Assembly (NCBI RefSeq): GCF_017833035.1
Contig: NZ_JAFIBM010000001.1
Span: 1,488,001 to 1,552,000, forward strand
Direction of reading: 5' to 3'
Length of the DNA: 64,000 nt
Source of the DNA: Frigoribacterium sp. PvP032
GTDB lineage: Bacteria > Actinomycetota > Actinomycetes > Actinomycetales > Microbacteriaceae
Part shown: one piece after another, positions 43,818 to 52,935 of the stretch
Numbering within the stretch: the stretch's first letter is position 1
Layout: the number at the start of each line of letters is the position of its first letter
Translations under genes and position numbers: made by a program
Notes under the pieces: model-generated
Told to the model about the DNA's origin: nothing
Seen by the model: the letters and a program-made list of their open reading frames with translations, nothing else
Databases searched by the model: none

Positions 43818-44380
43818 ACGGTCCGGTCGTTGATCGAGACGACCTTCCAGGCCGACCCGTCCCACTCGACCGTGTTGGCGGCGGCGTTCTCGATGTGCGG
43901 CACCTCGGCGCCCATGATCTCGGCCAGGGTGAAGCGGATGATCGTGCCGTGGCAGACGACGACGATGTGCGCGTCGGGACCGTCGAGCGGCAGACGGGTG
44001 TCGCGGATCATCTCGAGCGCGCCGAGACCGCGTGCGGCGACCGACTCCCGGGGCTCGATGTCGGGGAACGACTCGTTCGGCTCGTCGGGGATGGGGGAGT
44101 CGGGCACCCAGCCCTCACGCGAAGCGTAGTCGCGCTCGATCAGCTCGTCGTAGGCGTCGCCGAGCTCGATGCCGAGCTCGGCCGCGATGATCTGCGCCGT
44201 CTCGCGGGCGCGCATCAGCGGCGACGAGACGATCGCCGACCACTCGGCTCCGGCGAGCACGCGGGCTGCCTCGAGGGCCTGGCCGCGGCCGGTGTCGTTC
44301 AGCGGGACGTCCGACGACCCCTGCAGCTTGTCCTGGCTGTTCCAGTCGGTCTGTCCGTGTCGGATGAGCTCGAGTCGCAT
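43814..44380 (-). CDS. histidine phosphatase family protein
   Basis: 188 residues. Phosphoglycerate-mutase-like phosphatase: RHG motif in LELIRHGQTDWN, arginine in SSPLMRARETAQII, second catalytic histidine in VVVCHGTIIRF. Substrate unknown. The long 5' region contains four perfect copies of an eight-base tandem repeat (44431–44462) and the terC terminator. The 3' end overlaps smc convergently. Confidence 0.9.
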   Translation of the reverse strand: MRLELIRHGQTDWNSQDKLQGSSDVPLNDTGRGQALEAARVLAGAEWSAIVSSPLMRARETAQIIAAELGIELGDAYDELIERDYASREGWVPDSPIPDEPNESFPDIEPRESVAARGLGALEMIRDTRLPLDGPDAHIVVVCHGTIIRFTLAEIMGAEVPHIENAAANTVEWDGSAWKVVSINDRTV

Positions 44381-44430
44381 GTGCCTGTGGTTCCGTCCTG
44401 GTGTCGCGGTCGTGGTGCTGTGGTGTCGCT

Positions 44431-44462
44431 GTCGTGCTGTCGTGCTGTCGTGCTGTCGTGCT
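44431..44462. repeat. octanucleotide tandem repeat, four perfect copies
   Basis: GTCGTGCT repeated four times without error, with partial units on both flanks. Located 50–80 bases upstream of the phosphatase start, in its likely leader. Such repeats are prone to copy-number change. Confidence 0.9.
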
Positions 44463-44495
44463 GTGCCGCCGTGGTGGTGCAGTGGCACCGAGCCG

Positions 44496-44538
44496 AGGAG
44501 GCGGTGCGCGCGTCCCGTGGACGAGCGCACCGCCTCCT
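44496..44538 (-). terminator. terC terminator hairpin
   Basis: Perfect 14-base arms AGGAGGCGGTGCGC (44496–44509) and GCGCACCGCCTCCT (44525–44538) around a 15-base loop, six bases after the terC stop on the minus strand. Confidence 0.8.
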
Positions 44539-44543
44539 GCGCC

Positions 44544-45563
44544 CTAGCGCTCGTCGGCCTCGGCCTCGGCGGTCGTGGCGGGCAGCTTGTTCGGGATGCC
44601 GTCGCGCTTCGTCTTGCGGAGGCTGAGGACCGTCGCGACGGCGATGGTCAGCAGGATGAACCCGAGCGAGAACCAGATGGGGATCTCGGGGATCCACTCG
44701 ATCGGCTGGCCGCCGTTGATGAACGGCACCTCGTTGACGTGCAGGGCGTGGAACACGAGCTTCACGCCGATGAACGCGAGGATGACCGCCAAGCCCTGGG
44801 CCAGGTACACGAGGCGCTCGAGCAGGCCGGAGATCAGGAAGTACAGCTGGCGGAGGCCGAGCAGCGAGAACGCGTTCGCGGTGAAGACGATGTACGCCTC
44901 CTGTGTCAGGCCGAAGATCGCGGGGATCGAGTCGAGGGCGAAGAGGACGTCGGTGAGGCCGATGGCGAGCATCACCAGGAACAGCGGCGTGAAGAGGCGC
45001 TTGCCGTTCACCTTGGTGGTCAGGCGGTCCTCGTCGTAGTCGTCCGACGTGGGGACGATGCGGCGGAGCGTGCGGATGAGCTTGCTGTCCGCCTGGTCGC
45101 CGTCGTCGTGGCCGCCGCGGACCTGGCTGTACGCGAGCCAGAAGAGCAGGGCGCCGAAGAGGTAGAAGACCCACGAGAAGTTGTCGATGATCGCGACGCC
45201 GGCCGCGATGAAGAGACCGCGCGAGATCAGGGCGATCGCGATGCCGACGAGCAGCACCTTCTGCTGGTAGATCCGCGGCACGGCGAAGCTCGTCATGATG
45301 ATGAGGAACACGAAGAGGTTGTCGACCGAGAGGGCCTTCTCCGTGATCCAGCCGGCGAAGTACTCGCCGCCGTAGGTCCAGTTCGAGAAGACGCCGACGC
45401 CGACGCCGAACAGGATCGCGATGCCGATGTAGACGATCGACCAGAAGGCCGACTCGCGGATCGTGGGCTCGTGCGGGGTCTTGACGTGGCTGTAGAAGTC
45501 GAAGATCAACAGCCCGAGGATGCCGGCGATGGTGATCGCCCAGGTGAGGAAGTGGACGTCCAT
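44544..45563 (-). CDS. TerC/Alx-family integral membrane protein
   Basis: 339 residues with about nine membrane helices. The TerC motifs EKALSVDNLFVFLIIM and TDVLFALDSIPAIFG carry the conserved acidic residues in membrane helices. An acidic/basic cytoplasmic loop (HDDGDQADSKLIR) divides the two halves. Members of this family are linked to manganese export and to metallating secreted proteins. The leader carries a yybP-ykoY type element, which supports control by manganese. ATG at 45563 with GGAGGT upstream. Confidence 0.92.
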   Translation of the reverse strand: MDVHFLTWAITIAGILGLLIFDFYSHVKTPHEPTIRESAFWSIVYIGIAILFGVGVGVFSNWTYGGEYFAGWITEKALSVDNLFVFLIIMTSFAVPRIYQQKVLLVGIAIALISRGLFIAAGVAIIDNFSWVFYLFGALLFWLAYSQVRGGHDDGDQADSKLIRTLRRIVPTSDDYDEDRLTTKVNGKRLFTPLFLVMLAIGLTDVLFALDSIPAIFGLTQEAYIVFTANAFSLLGLRQLYFLISGLLERLVYLAQGLAVILAFIGVKLVFHALHVNEVPFINGGQPIEWIPEIPIWFSLGFILLTIAVATVLSLRKTKRDGIPNKLPATTAEAEADER

Positions 45564-45565
45564 GG

Positions 45566-45718
45566 TGTACCTCCAGTACGCGACGGGTACTGAAGGTCTC
45601 TTCCGCCCAGTCGGCCGTCCAGGGAGCCTGGACGATCGAGGACCGACGCACCGGGTCGAGATCGGTCTCTTCCGTATTGACGATGACGCCGCGAGGGAGT
45701 ACTCCCCTTCAACCCGCT
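45566..45718 (-). ncRNA. yybP-ykoY (manganese) riboswitch upstream of terC
   Basis: On the minus strand the leader contains the aptamer hallmark GAAGGGGAGTACTCCC (around 45692–45707), a nearby CGTCATCGTCA segment, and two GGAAGAGACC boxes as seen in actinobacterial members. Just before the start, CAGTAC/GTACTG (45574–45579, 45587–45592) forms a hairpin touching the GGAGGT ribosome-binding site, a plausible expression platform. The family is known to sense Mn2+ and often precedes TerC/Alx genes. Exact boundaries are approximate. Confidence 0.78.
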
Positions 45719-45835
45719 GAGCTTACATGCACTGCAACGGTCTCGGCAGTCGTCGGCCGGGGAACGAGTCCGCGCCGGGTCGCCCCGCGCCGGCCCCGCG
45801 CCGCCCGGCTCGCACGGGTCGTTAGGCTGTGGCGC

Positions 45836-46705
45836 ATGGCTTCCCCCTGGTCCCTGTCCGGTGCCCTCCGCGGCATGTTCGCGAAGAAGACGATCGACGA
45901 CACCACCTGGGACGAGCTCGAGGAGGCGCTGATCGGTGCCGACTTCGGCCCCGACGTCACCGAGCAGGTCGTCGACGACCTGCGCGAGAAGGTGCAGCGC
46001 TACGCGACGACCGACCCGGCCGACCTGAAGCGCATGCTGCGCGAGACGCTGGAGGAGCGCCTGTCGGTGCTCGACTCGACCCTCAAGCTGAGCGCCCGTC
46101 CCGCGGTCGTGCTGATGGTCGGGGTCAACGGCGTCGGCAAGACCACCACCATCGGCAAGTTCGCCAAGTTCCTCCGCAACTTCGACCGCTCGGTCGTCGT
46201 GGGCGCGGCCGACACGTTCCGGGCCGCCGCGGTCGAGCAGGTCGCGACCTGGGCCGAGCGCGCCGGCGCGCAGATCGTCCGGCCGCAGCAGCCCGGCCAG
46301 GACCCGGCCTCGGTCGCCTTCCAGACGGTCGAGTACGCGATGCGCGAGGGCATCGAGATCGTCCTGATCGACACCGCCGGCCGCCTGCAGACCAAGTCCG
46401 GCCTGATGGACGAGCTCGGCAAGATCAAGCGCGTCGTCGAGAAGCAGACCGAGATCGCCGAGGTGCTGCTCGTGCTCGACGCGACCACGGGCCAGAACGG
46501 CCTCGCCCAGGCGCAGGCCTTCATCGAGCACGCCGGCGTCACGGGGCTCGTGCTGACCAAGCTCGACGGCTCGGCCCGCGGCGGGTTCGTGCTCGCCGTG
46601 CAGGAGCAGACCGGCATCCCGATCAAGCTCGTCGGCCAGGGCGAGGGCATCGCCGACCTCACGGGCTTCACGCCCCACGTCTTCGTCCAGAACCTGATCG
46701 GCTAG
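45836..46705 (+). CDS. ftsY: signal recognition particle receptor FtsY
   Basis: SRP receptor GTPase that docks ribosomes at the translocon. 289 residues: the NG core only, without the long acidic N-terminal domain of proteobacterial FtsY. Motifs: GVNGVGKTTT (G1), ADTFRAAAVEQ, DTAGRLQ, TKLDGSARGG, and the family end GEGIADLTGFTPHVFV. ATG at 45836; TAGGCT at 45823–45828 lies seven bases upstream, as for a leaderless message. Convergent with lipA. Confidence 0.96.
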   Translation: MASPWSLSGALRGMFAKKTIDDTTWDELEEALIGADFGPDVTEQVVDDLREKVQRYATTDPADLKRMLRETLEERLSVLDSTLKLSARPAVVLMVGVNGVGKTTTIGKFAKFLRNFDRSVVVGAADTFRAAAVEQVATWAERAGAQIVRPQQPGQDPASVAFQTVEYAMREGIEIVLIDTAGRLQTKSGLMDELGKIKRVVEKQTEIAEVLLVLDATTGQNGLAQAQAFIEHAGVTGLVLTKLDGSARGGFVLAVQEQTGIPIKLVGQGEGIADLTGFTPHVFVQNLIG

Positions 46706-46766
46706 GGCGCCGAGGGCGCCGAGGTCGGCTAGTCCACTCGCGCCCGCGCCCGACCCCGCGCCGGCG

Positions 46767-47753
46767 TCACACGGCCTGGCGCCCCGGCCCTGCGTCGAGC
46801 AGGTGCCGCAGCTCGGGCGGCACCGTCCGCCCCTGGGCGACCGTCGTCCTGGCCCACAGCCGACCAGCGCGGTACGACGACCTGACGAGCGGCCCCGCCA
46901 GCACGCCGCTGAAGCCCATGTCCTCCGCGATCTCGCGGAAGTCGACGAACTCGTCGGGGCGCACCCACCGGGCGACGGGCAGGTGCCGGGGGCTCGGGCG
47001 CAGGTACTGGGTGAGCGTGATGATGTCCGTGTCCGCCTCCCGCAGCCGCTCGAGGGCGTCGATCACCTCGTCGCGTTCCTCGCCCATGCCGAGGATGAGG
47101 TTCGACTTCGTCACGAGGCCGGCGTCGTGCCCCTGCCGGATGACGTCGAGCGACCGCTCGAAGGTGAACGCCGGCCGGATCCGCCGGAAGATGCGCGGCA
47201 CGGTCTCGACGTTGTGCGCGAACACCTCGGGCCGGGCGTCGAACACCAGCCCCAGCAGGTCGGGACGACCGTCGAAGTCGGGCACGAGGATCTCGACGCC
47301 CGTGCCCGGGTTCAGCTCGTGCACCAGCCGGATGGTCTCGGCGTACAGCCACGCGCCTCCGTCGTCCAGGTCGTCGCGCGCGACGCCCGTGACGGTCGCG
47401 TACCGCAGAGCCATCTCGCGGACCGACTCGGCGACGGAGAGGGGCTCGCGCCGGTCGAGGGGGCTCGGCTTGCCCGTGTCGATCTGGCAGAAGTCGCAGC
47501 GCCGGGTGCACTGCGACCCGCCGATCAGGAACGTCGCCTCGCGGTCCTCCCAGCACTCGAAGATGTTGGGGCAGCCTGCCTCCTGGCAGACCGTGTGCAG
47601 GCCCTTGTCCTGCACGAGGTCGGTGAGCGCCCGGTACTCGGGGCCCTGGCGCGCGGTCGTCCTGATCCAGGCGGGCTTCTTCTCGATCGGGGTCTGCACG
47701 TTGCGCGCCTCGACGCGCAGCAGTCGGCGCCCGTCGGGCGCGGTCGGCGTCAT
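46767..47753 (-). CDS. lipA: lipoyl synthase
   Basis: Radical-SAM enzyme inserting two sulfurs into protein-bound octanoyl groups. 328 residues. Auxiliary-cluster cysteines [12 protein letters not shown], radical-SAM CTRRCDFC, and the C-terminal RSSY serine ligand are all present. ATG at 47753 overlaps the lipB stop by four bases, so lipB-lipA form an operon converting octanoyl-ACP into lipoyl proteins. Confidence 0.97.
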   Translation of the reverse strand: MTPTAPDGRRLLRVEARNVQTPIEKKPAWIRTTARQGPEYRALTDLVQDKGLHTVCQEAGCPNIFECWEDREATFLIGGSQCTRRCDFCQIDTGKPSPLDRREPLSVAESVREMALRYATVTGVARDDLDDGGAWLYAETIRLVHELNPGTGVEILVPDFDGRPDLLGLVFDARPEVFAHNVETVPRIFRRIRPAFTFERSLDVIRQGHDAGLVTKSNLILGMGEERDEVIDALERLREADTDIITLTQYLRPSPRHLPVARWVRPDEFVDFREIAEDMGFSGVLAGPLVRSSYRAGRLWARTTVAQGRTVPPELRHLLDAGPGRQAV

Positions 47754-48436
47754 CGTCGAGCCTCGGCGGGCACGGGGGCCAGGTGCCGGGCCGGCGCGGG
47801 GGAGATCGACGCGAGGTAGGCGACGAGCTCGGACTCGAGGGCGTAGACCACGTCGGCCACGGTGACGAGCCGGCCGGAGGCGCGGGTCAGGCTCGTGACG
47901 CCCGCGTCCGCGATGCCGCAGGGCACGATCCGGTCGAAGGCCCCGAGGTCGGCGTCGCAGTTGAGCGCGACGCCGTGCGTCGTGACGCCCTGGTCGACGC
48001 GCACGCCGACGGCGCCGACCTTCTCGTCGCCGTGCGGGCCCCTGACCCAGGCGCCGCTCCGTCCTCCGACGCGCTCGGCCCGGACCCCGGCCGCCGCGCA
48101 GGTCGTGATGAGGCAGGCCTCCAGGGCGCGGACGTGGGCGACGACGTCGAGCGGCTCGGGCAGCCGCACGATCGGGTAGGCGACGAGCTGGCCGGGGCCG
48201 TGCCACGTGATGCGGCCGCCGCGGTCGACCGTCGTGACCGGCGTCCCGTCGGTCGGCAGGTCGCCCGGCCGCGTCGAGGTGCCCGCCGTGTAGACGGAGG
48301 CGTGCTGGCAGAGCACGAGGGCCCAGTCCACGCCACCCGCCGCCACCTCGGCGTGCAGCCGACGCTGCAGCCGTCGTCCGTCGTCGTGGTGGAGCAGCGG
48401 GCCGGAGAGGCCGAGGCGTCGTGTCGTCGTCGTCAT
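47750..48436 (-). CDS. lipB: octanoyltransferase
   Basis: Transfers octanoate from ACP to the lipoyl domains of dehydrogenases. 228 residues. Substrate-binding [18 protein letters not shown], catalytic lysine in [10 protein letters not shown], and catalytic cysteine in [14 protein letters not shown]. First gene of lipBA, read divergently from ffh. Confidence 0.96.
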   Translation of the reverse strand: MTTTTRRLGLSGPLLHHDDGRRLQRRLHAEVAAGGVDWALVLCQHASVYTAGTSTRPGDLPTDGTPVTTVDRGGRITWHGPGQLVAYPIVRLPEPLDVVAHVRALEACLITTCAAAGVRAERVGGRSGAWVRGPHGDEKVGAVGVRVDQGVTTHGVALNCDADLGAFDRIVPCGIADAGVTSLTRASGRLVTVADVVYALESELVAYLASISPAPARHLAPVPAEARR

Positions 48437-48540
48437 GGTCGCAGGTTAGCCCCGTTGATGTACCGAGTACAGAAAAGGCGTGCGTGTCGCTCTCGCCCCC
48501 GGATGACGGACGCCGCCCGGTCAGTTAAGATGGGGCCACC

Positions 48541-50112
48541 ATGGCCACATTCGGAACCCTCTCTGACCGCCTCGCGGACACGTTCAAGAACCTCCGCAAC
48601 AAGGGCAAGCTCACGCCCGCCGACGTCGACGGCACCGTCCGTGAGATCCGGCGTGCGCTGCTCGACGCCGACGTCGCGTTCGAGGTCGTCAAGGCGTTCA
48701 CGACCAAGATCCGCGACCGCGCCCTGGGCGACGAGGTGAACAAGGCCCTCAACCCGGCCCAGCAGGTCGTGCAGATCGTCAACGAAGAGCTGATCGAGAT
48801 CCTCGGCGGCCAGCAGCGCCGCCTCGAGTTCGCGAAGAACCCCCCGACCGTCATCATGCTCGCGGGCCTCCAGGGCGCCGGCAAGACGACCCTCGCCGGC
48901 AAGCTCGCGAAGTGGCTCGCGAAGGACGGCCACACGCCTCTCCTCGTGGCCTGTGACCTCCAGCGCCCCAACGCCGTACAGCAGCTCCAGGTCGTGGGCG
49001 AGCAGGCGGGCGCCGCCGTGTTCGCGCCCGAGCCGGGCAACGGCGTCGGCGACCCGGTCAAGGTCGCCAAGCAGGCGATCAAGTTCGCCCGTGACAAGGT
49101 CTACGACACGGTCATCGTCGACACCGCCGGTCGCCTGGGCGTCGACGCCGAGCTGATGAAGCAGGCCGCGAACATCCGCAAGGCGATCGATCCCGACGAG
49201 GTCCTCTTCGTCATCGACGCCATGATCGGCCAGGACGCGGTCGCGACCGCCAAGGCCTTCCAGGCGGGCGTGGACTTCACCGGCGTCGTGCTCTCGAAGC
49301 TCGACGGCGACGCGCGCGGCGGCGCGGCCCTCAGCGTCGCGTCCGTCACCGGCCGACCGATCATGTTCGCCTCGACGGGCGAGACGCTCGACGCCTTCGA
49401 GCCGTTCCACCCCGACCGCATGGCGAGCCGCATCCTCGATCTCGGCGACATCCTCTCCCTCATCGAGCAGGCGCAGGGCGCCTTCGACGAAGAAGAGGCC
49501 AGGGCCGTCGCGGAGAAGATCGCGACCGACAACTTCACCCTCGACGACTTCCTCAAGCAGATGCAGCAGCTGCGCAAGATGGGGTCGATCAAGGGCATGC
49601 TCGGCATGCTCCCCGGCGCGAAGGGCATGCGCGAGCAGCTCGAGAACTTCGACGAGCGCGAGATCGTGCGCACCGAGGCGATCATCCAGTCGATGACCCC
49701 TCAAGAAAGGGCGCTGCCGAAGCTCCTGAACGGCTCGCGTCGACTCCGCATCGCGCGAGGCTCCGGCATGACCGTCACCGACGTCAACCAGCTCGTGCAG
49801 CGCTTCGAGCAGGCCTCGAAGATGATGAAGACCGTCGCCAAGGGCGGCGTGCCGCAGGTGCCAGGCATGGGCCCGATCCCCGGAGCGTCCTACGGCGGCA
49901 AGAAGCAGCAGCCCAAGAAGAAGGGCTCGAAGGCCGGCAACCCCGCCAAGCGCGCGGCGCAGAACGCGGCCCTGGCGTCGGGCGGGTCGGCAGGCGGCTC
50001 CGGCGGCTCGGCGGGCGGCTCGGGCTTCGGCCTGGGCGGCGGCGCGGGTGCAGGCAAGGCACCCAGCGAAGAAGAGCTGGCGTCGCTGCAGAAGATGCTC
50101 GGTCGCGGCTAG
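48541..50112 (+). CDS. ffh: signal recognition particle protein Ffh
   Basis: SRP54 GTPase that binds signal peptides and 4.5S RNA. 523 residues. N domain, G domain (GLQGAGKTTLAGKLAKWL, DTAGRLGVDAELM, SKLDGDARGGAALS), and the methionine-rich M domain (KQMQQLRKMGSIKGMLGMLPG, RIARGSGMTVTDVNQLVQRF). The final 80 residues are Lys- then Gly/Ser-rich and disordered. TAAGAT lies nine bases before the ATG, with no clear ribosome-binding site. The 3' end runs into a 32-base perfect palindrome. Confidence 0.97.
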   Translation: MATFGTLSDRLADTFKNLRNKGKLTPADVDGTVREIRRALLDADVAFEVVKAFTTKIRDRALGDEVNKALNPAQQVVQIVNEELIEILGGQQRRLEFAKNPPTVIMLAGLQGAGKTTLAGKLAKWLAKDGHTPLLVACDLQRPNAVQQLQVVGEQAGAAVFAPEPGNGVGDPVKVAKQAIKFARDKVYDTVIVDTAGRLGVDAELMKQAANIRKAIDPDEVLFVIDAMIGQDAVATAKAFQAGVDFTGVVLSKLDGDARGGAALSVASVTGRPIMFASTGETLDAFEPFHPDRMASRILDLGDILSLIEQAQGAFDEEEARAVAEKIATDNFTLDDFLKQMQQLRKMGSIKGMLGMLPGAKGMREQLENFDEREIVRTEAIIQSMTPQERALPKLLNGSRRLRIARGSGMTVTDVNQLVQRFEQASKMMKTVAKGGVPQVPGMGPIPGASYGGKKQQPKKKGSKAGNPAKRAAQNAALASGGSAGGSGGSAGGSGFGLGGGAGAGKAPSEEELASLQKMLGRG

Positions 50113-50145
50113 CGGCAGACCGGGGGCGCAGGCCCTCGAGAGCGC

Positions 50146-50177
50146 AGGAGGCGCGGGTCGGCCGACCCGCGCCTCCT
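50146..50177. terminator. bidirectional terminator: 32-bp perfect palindrome
   Basis: AGGAGGCGCGGGTCGG (50146–50161) is followed directly by its exact complement (50162–50177), with no unpaired centre. Lies between the convergent ffh and glutamate–cysteine ligase genes and is well placed to stop both. Confidence 0.82.
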
Positions 50178-50182
50178 CTCGT

Positions 50183-51328
50183 TCACGAGGCGGGCGCGAT
50201 CCCCTCGCGGAGCTCGCGCACGAGCGACGAGACGACCGGTCGCAGATCGCCCCCGTGCTGTGCGGAGACGGTGAGCTGCCGCTGGTAGCTCGCGCCGCGC
50301 TCGACGATCGTGTCGACCCCGCGGAGCTGCTCGAGGCAGCCGAGTCGCTCGGCGACCGGCTCGAGGTCGACCAGCAGGTCGCGCAGGTCGTCGGTCACCA
50401 GGCGCTCGTTCCCGGCGGCGTCGAGGATGACGATCGCGTCCATGCCGTAGCGGGCCGCCCGCCACTTGTTCTCGCGGACGAACCAGGGCTGCATCTGCGC
50501 GGGCTCGTGGCCCTGGTCGAGCTTCGTCGACATGTCGTCGACGAGGCACTGGACGAGCGCTGCCATCGCCCCGACCTCCTCGAAGGTGGAGATGCCGTCG
50601 AAGACGCGGGTCTCGAGGGTGCCCCACTTCGGCGAGGGACGGATGTCCCAGCGCAGCTCGCTGTGGTCGTCGATGACGCCGGTGTGGGTCATGTCGGCGA
50701 CCATCTCCTCGTAGTTCGCCCAGGCGCCGAACTGCGGGGGGAGGCCCGCGGTCGGGAGCTGCTGGAACATGAGGGCCCTGTTGGACGCGTAGCCCGTCTC
50801 CTCGCCCACCCAGAACGGGCTCGAGGCGGTGAGCGCCTGGAAGTGGGGGAGCCAGGTGAGCAGGCCGTTGAGGATCGGCAGCACCTTGTCGCGGGAGTCG
50901 ATGCCGACGTGCACGTGGACGCCCCAGATCATCATCTGGCGGCCCCACCAGCGGGTCCGGTCGATCAGCGTCGCGTACCTCTCCTTGTCGGGGGTGACGT
51001 CCTGGTCGGCGTACCGGCTGAAGGGGTGGGTGCCCGCGCACATCAGGTCGGCGCCGAGCAGCTCGGCGCTGGCCTCGACGTGGTCGATGGTCGAGCGGAG
51101 GTCGTCGACGGCGTCGGAGACCCTGCGGTGCACGCCCGTCACGACCTCGACGGTGTTGGTGAGCAGCTCGCCGGTGAGGCGCTCCGGGCCGTCGTCGTTC
51201 AGGTGCGCGAGGTCGGCGAGGACGGCGGGCGCGTGCGGGGCGAGCTCGCCGCTCTGCTGGTCGACGAGGGCCAGCTCCCACTCGACGCCGAGGGTCGACG
51301 GCTCGGAGCTCGTGAAGTCGATGCGCAT
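50183..51328 (-). CDS. GCS2-family carboxylate-amine ligase (glutamate–cysteine ligase-like)
   Basis: 381 residues of the GCS2/YbdK type. Motifs: TLGVEWELALVD at the N-terminus, MIWGVHVHVGID (the HVHVG metal/substrate block), NRALMFQQLPTAG, RWDIRPSPKWGTLETRVFDG, and FVRENKWRAARYGMDA. Known members make gamma-glutamyl-cysteine weakly or act on other amines. Mycothiol, not glutathione, is the usual thiol in this phylum, so the true substrate is uncertain. ATG at 51328. Stops five bases from the 32-base palindrome. Confidence 0.9.
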   Translation of the reverse strand: MRIDFTSSEPSTLGVEWELALVDQQSGELAPHAPAVLADLAHLNDDGPERLTGELLTNTVEVVTGVHRRVSDAVDDLRSTIDHVEASAELLGADLMCAGTHPFSRYADQDVTPDKERYATLIDRTRWWGRQMMIWGVHVHVGIDSRDKVLPILNGLLTWLPHFQALTASSPFWVGEETGYASNRALMFQQLPTAGLPPQFGAWANYEEMVADMTHTGVIDDHSELRWDIRPSPKWGTLETRVFDGISTFEEVGAMAALVQCLVDDMSTKLDQGHEPAQMQPWFVRENKWRAARYGMDAIVILDAAGNERLVTDDLRDLLVDLEPVAERLGCLEQLRGVDTIVERGASYQRQLTVSAQHGGDLRPVVSSLVRELREGIAPAS

Positions 51329-51581
51329 GCTGCCTGCTCTCTCGTCGGGGGCTGCGGAGCCCCGGCTGCACCATCCTGGCAGCCGCGTGCGATCGGGGTC
51401 CGTCGACACGATCGCGGTGGAGTGGCAGATCGGCCTCCGGGTCTGCAACAATGGTGGGTCGAGTCTTCGGTCGTCCGACCCTCTAATCAGGTGGCCGCCA
51501 GACCTCATAGAGCTTTCGAGCCGAGTGTGCCCCCACGCTCACGGCTAGCAACTCGCCCACATCACATCACACAGGAGAATT
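51329..51581 (+). promoter_or_regulatory. rpsP operon upstream region
   Basis: 253 bases between divergent genes. CAACAAT around 51447–51453 may be part of a -10. AGGAGA (51573–51578) is the rpsP ribosome-binding site. The intervening leader of roughly 120 bases could fold but matches no leader I recognise. Confidence 0.35.
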
Positions 51582-52004
51582 GTGGCTGTCAAGATCCGTC
51601 TCAAGCGCATGGGCAAGATCCGTGCTCCGTACTACCGCATCGTCGTCGCCGACTCGCGCACCAAGCGCGACGGTCGTGTCATCGAGGAGATCGGCAAGTA
51701 CCACCCCACCGAGGAGCCCTCGTTCATCGAGGTCGACTCCGAGCGTGCGCAGTACTGGCTCGGCGTGGGCGCCCAGCCCTCCGAGCAGGTCGCCGCCATC
51801 CTCAAGCTGACCGGTGACTGGGGTCGCTTCAAGGGCGACGCCGACGCCGTCAGCACCGTCAAGACCAAGGCCCCGAAAGAGACCTTCGTCGCCGACGAGA
51901 AGAAGAAGCCCGTGCTCGTCCCCAAGTCGGAGAAGCCCGCCAAGGCCGAGCCCGCCGAGGCCCCTGCCGAGGCTGCTGACGACGCCGAGACCACCGAGGC
52001 GTAG
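51582..52004 (+). CDS. rpsP: 30S ribosomal protein S16
   Basis: 140 residues. Residues 1–80 are S16 ([26 protein letters not shown]…). The remaining 60 form a Lys/Pro/Ala/Glu-rich tail ([21 protein letters not shown]) typical of actinobacterial S16. GTG start behind AGGAGA. Heads the rpsP-khpA-rimM-trmD operon. Confidence 0.97.
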   Translation: MAVKIRLKRMGKIRAPYYRIVVADSRTKRDGRVIEEIGKYHPTEEPSFIEVDSERAQYWLGVGAQPSEQVAAILKLTGDWGRFKGDADAVSTVKTKAPKETFVADEKKKPVLVPKSEKPAKAEPAEAPAEAADDAETTEA

Positions 52005-52007
52005 TCA

Positions 52008-52244
52008 GTGCTCGCACCTGCACTCGAACACCTCGTCCGGGGGATCGTCGATCACCCGGACGAGGTGCAGGTCGTCGAGTCGTCGTCGCCCCGCGGCGAC
52101 GTGCTCGAGGTGCACGTCCACCCCGACGACCTCGGGCGGGTCATCGGCCGCTCCGGCCGCACCGCCAAGGCGCTCCGCACGCTCGTGACGGCGATCGCCG
52201 ACGGGAAGCGCGTCCGGGTCGACGTCGTCGACAGCGACTCCTGA
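52008..52244 (+). CDS. khpA: KH-domain RNA-binding protein KhpA
   Basis: 78 residues: a single KH domain with GRVIGRSGRTAKALRTLV (the GXXG loop) and KRVRVDVVDS. Known KhpA proteins pair with KhpB/EloR and bind RNA to modulate growth and division. GTG start three bases after rpsP, and three bases before rimM, so strictly operonic. Confidence 0.94.
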   Translation: MLAPALEHLVRGIVDHPDEVQVVESSSPRGDVLEVHVHPDDLGRVIGRSGRTAKALRTLVTAIADGKRVRVDVVDSDS

Positions 52245-52247
52245 GCC

Positions 52248-52925
52248 GTGGCAGCCACCGACAAGACCCAGCTCCGCGTGGGCCGGCTCACCAAGGCGCA
52301 CGGCCTGAAGGGCGCGCTCAAGCTCGAGCTCTTCACCGACACCCCCGAGCAGCGCTTCACCCCCGGCGCCTCGTTCACCCTGCAGGTCCCCGAGACCAGC
52401 GAGTGGAGCGGCAAGACCCTCACGCTCGCTGAGCTCCGCTGGTACAACGGCCACCCCGTGGGCTTCTTCGAGGGCGTCGACGACCGCACCGGTGCCGAGT
52501 CCCTCGTCAAGGCGATCCTCTGGGTCGACCAGGATCTCGACGAGCTCCCCGAAGAAGACGACGCCTGGTACCACCACCAGCTCGTCGGCCTCCGGGTCGA
52601 GCGCGACGGCGTCGTCGTCGGCACCGTGGCGCGTGTCGACCACCTGCCCGCGCAGGATCTCCTGGCCGTCGACACCGAGCACGGCGAGGTGCTCGTGCCG
52701 TTCGTGAGCGCGATCGTGCCCTCGGTCGACATCGAGGCCGGCCTCGTGACCGTGACGCCGCCTCCTGGTCTCTTCGAGGACCTCGCGGACGACGCTGCCG
52801 ACGCTGACCCGGCCGCTGCCGACCCGGCCGACGCCGAAACGGCTGATGCCGAGACGGCGGACGGCGCAGCCGAGACCGAGGCGGACGCCGCAGACGACTC
52901 GACCCGCTCCGCCGACGAGAACTGA
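52248..52925 (+). CDS. rimM: ribosome maturation factor RimM
   Basis: Assists 16S 3'-domain assembly and binds S19. 225 residues: N-terminal beta-barrel ([23 protein letters not shown]), PRC-barrel ([24 protein letters not shown] … [21 protein letters not shown]). An acidic Ala/Asp/Glu tail of about 45 residues follows, probably disordered. GTG start. Confidence 0.95.
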   Translation: MAATDKTQLRVGRLTKAHGLKGALKLELFTDTPEQRFTPGASFTLQVPETSEWSGKTLTLAELRWYNGHPVGFFEGVDDRTGAESLVKAILWVDQDLDELPEEDDAWYHHQLVGLRVERDGVVVGTVARVDHLPAQDLLAVDTEHGEVLVPFVSAIVPSVDIEAGLVTVTPPPGLFEDLADDAADADPAAADPADAETADAETADGAAETEADAADDSTRSADEN

Positions 52926-52935
52926 CGGCGGCGCG

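Noticed and set aside
44431-44462. CRISPR array
   Set aside because: The units are contiguous eight-base repeats without spacers, and no cas genes are nearby.
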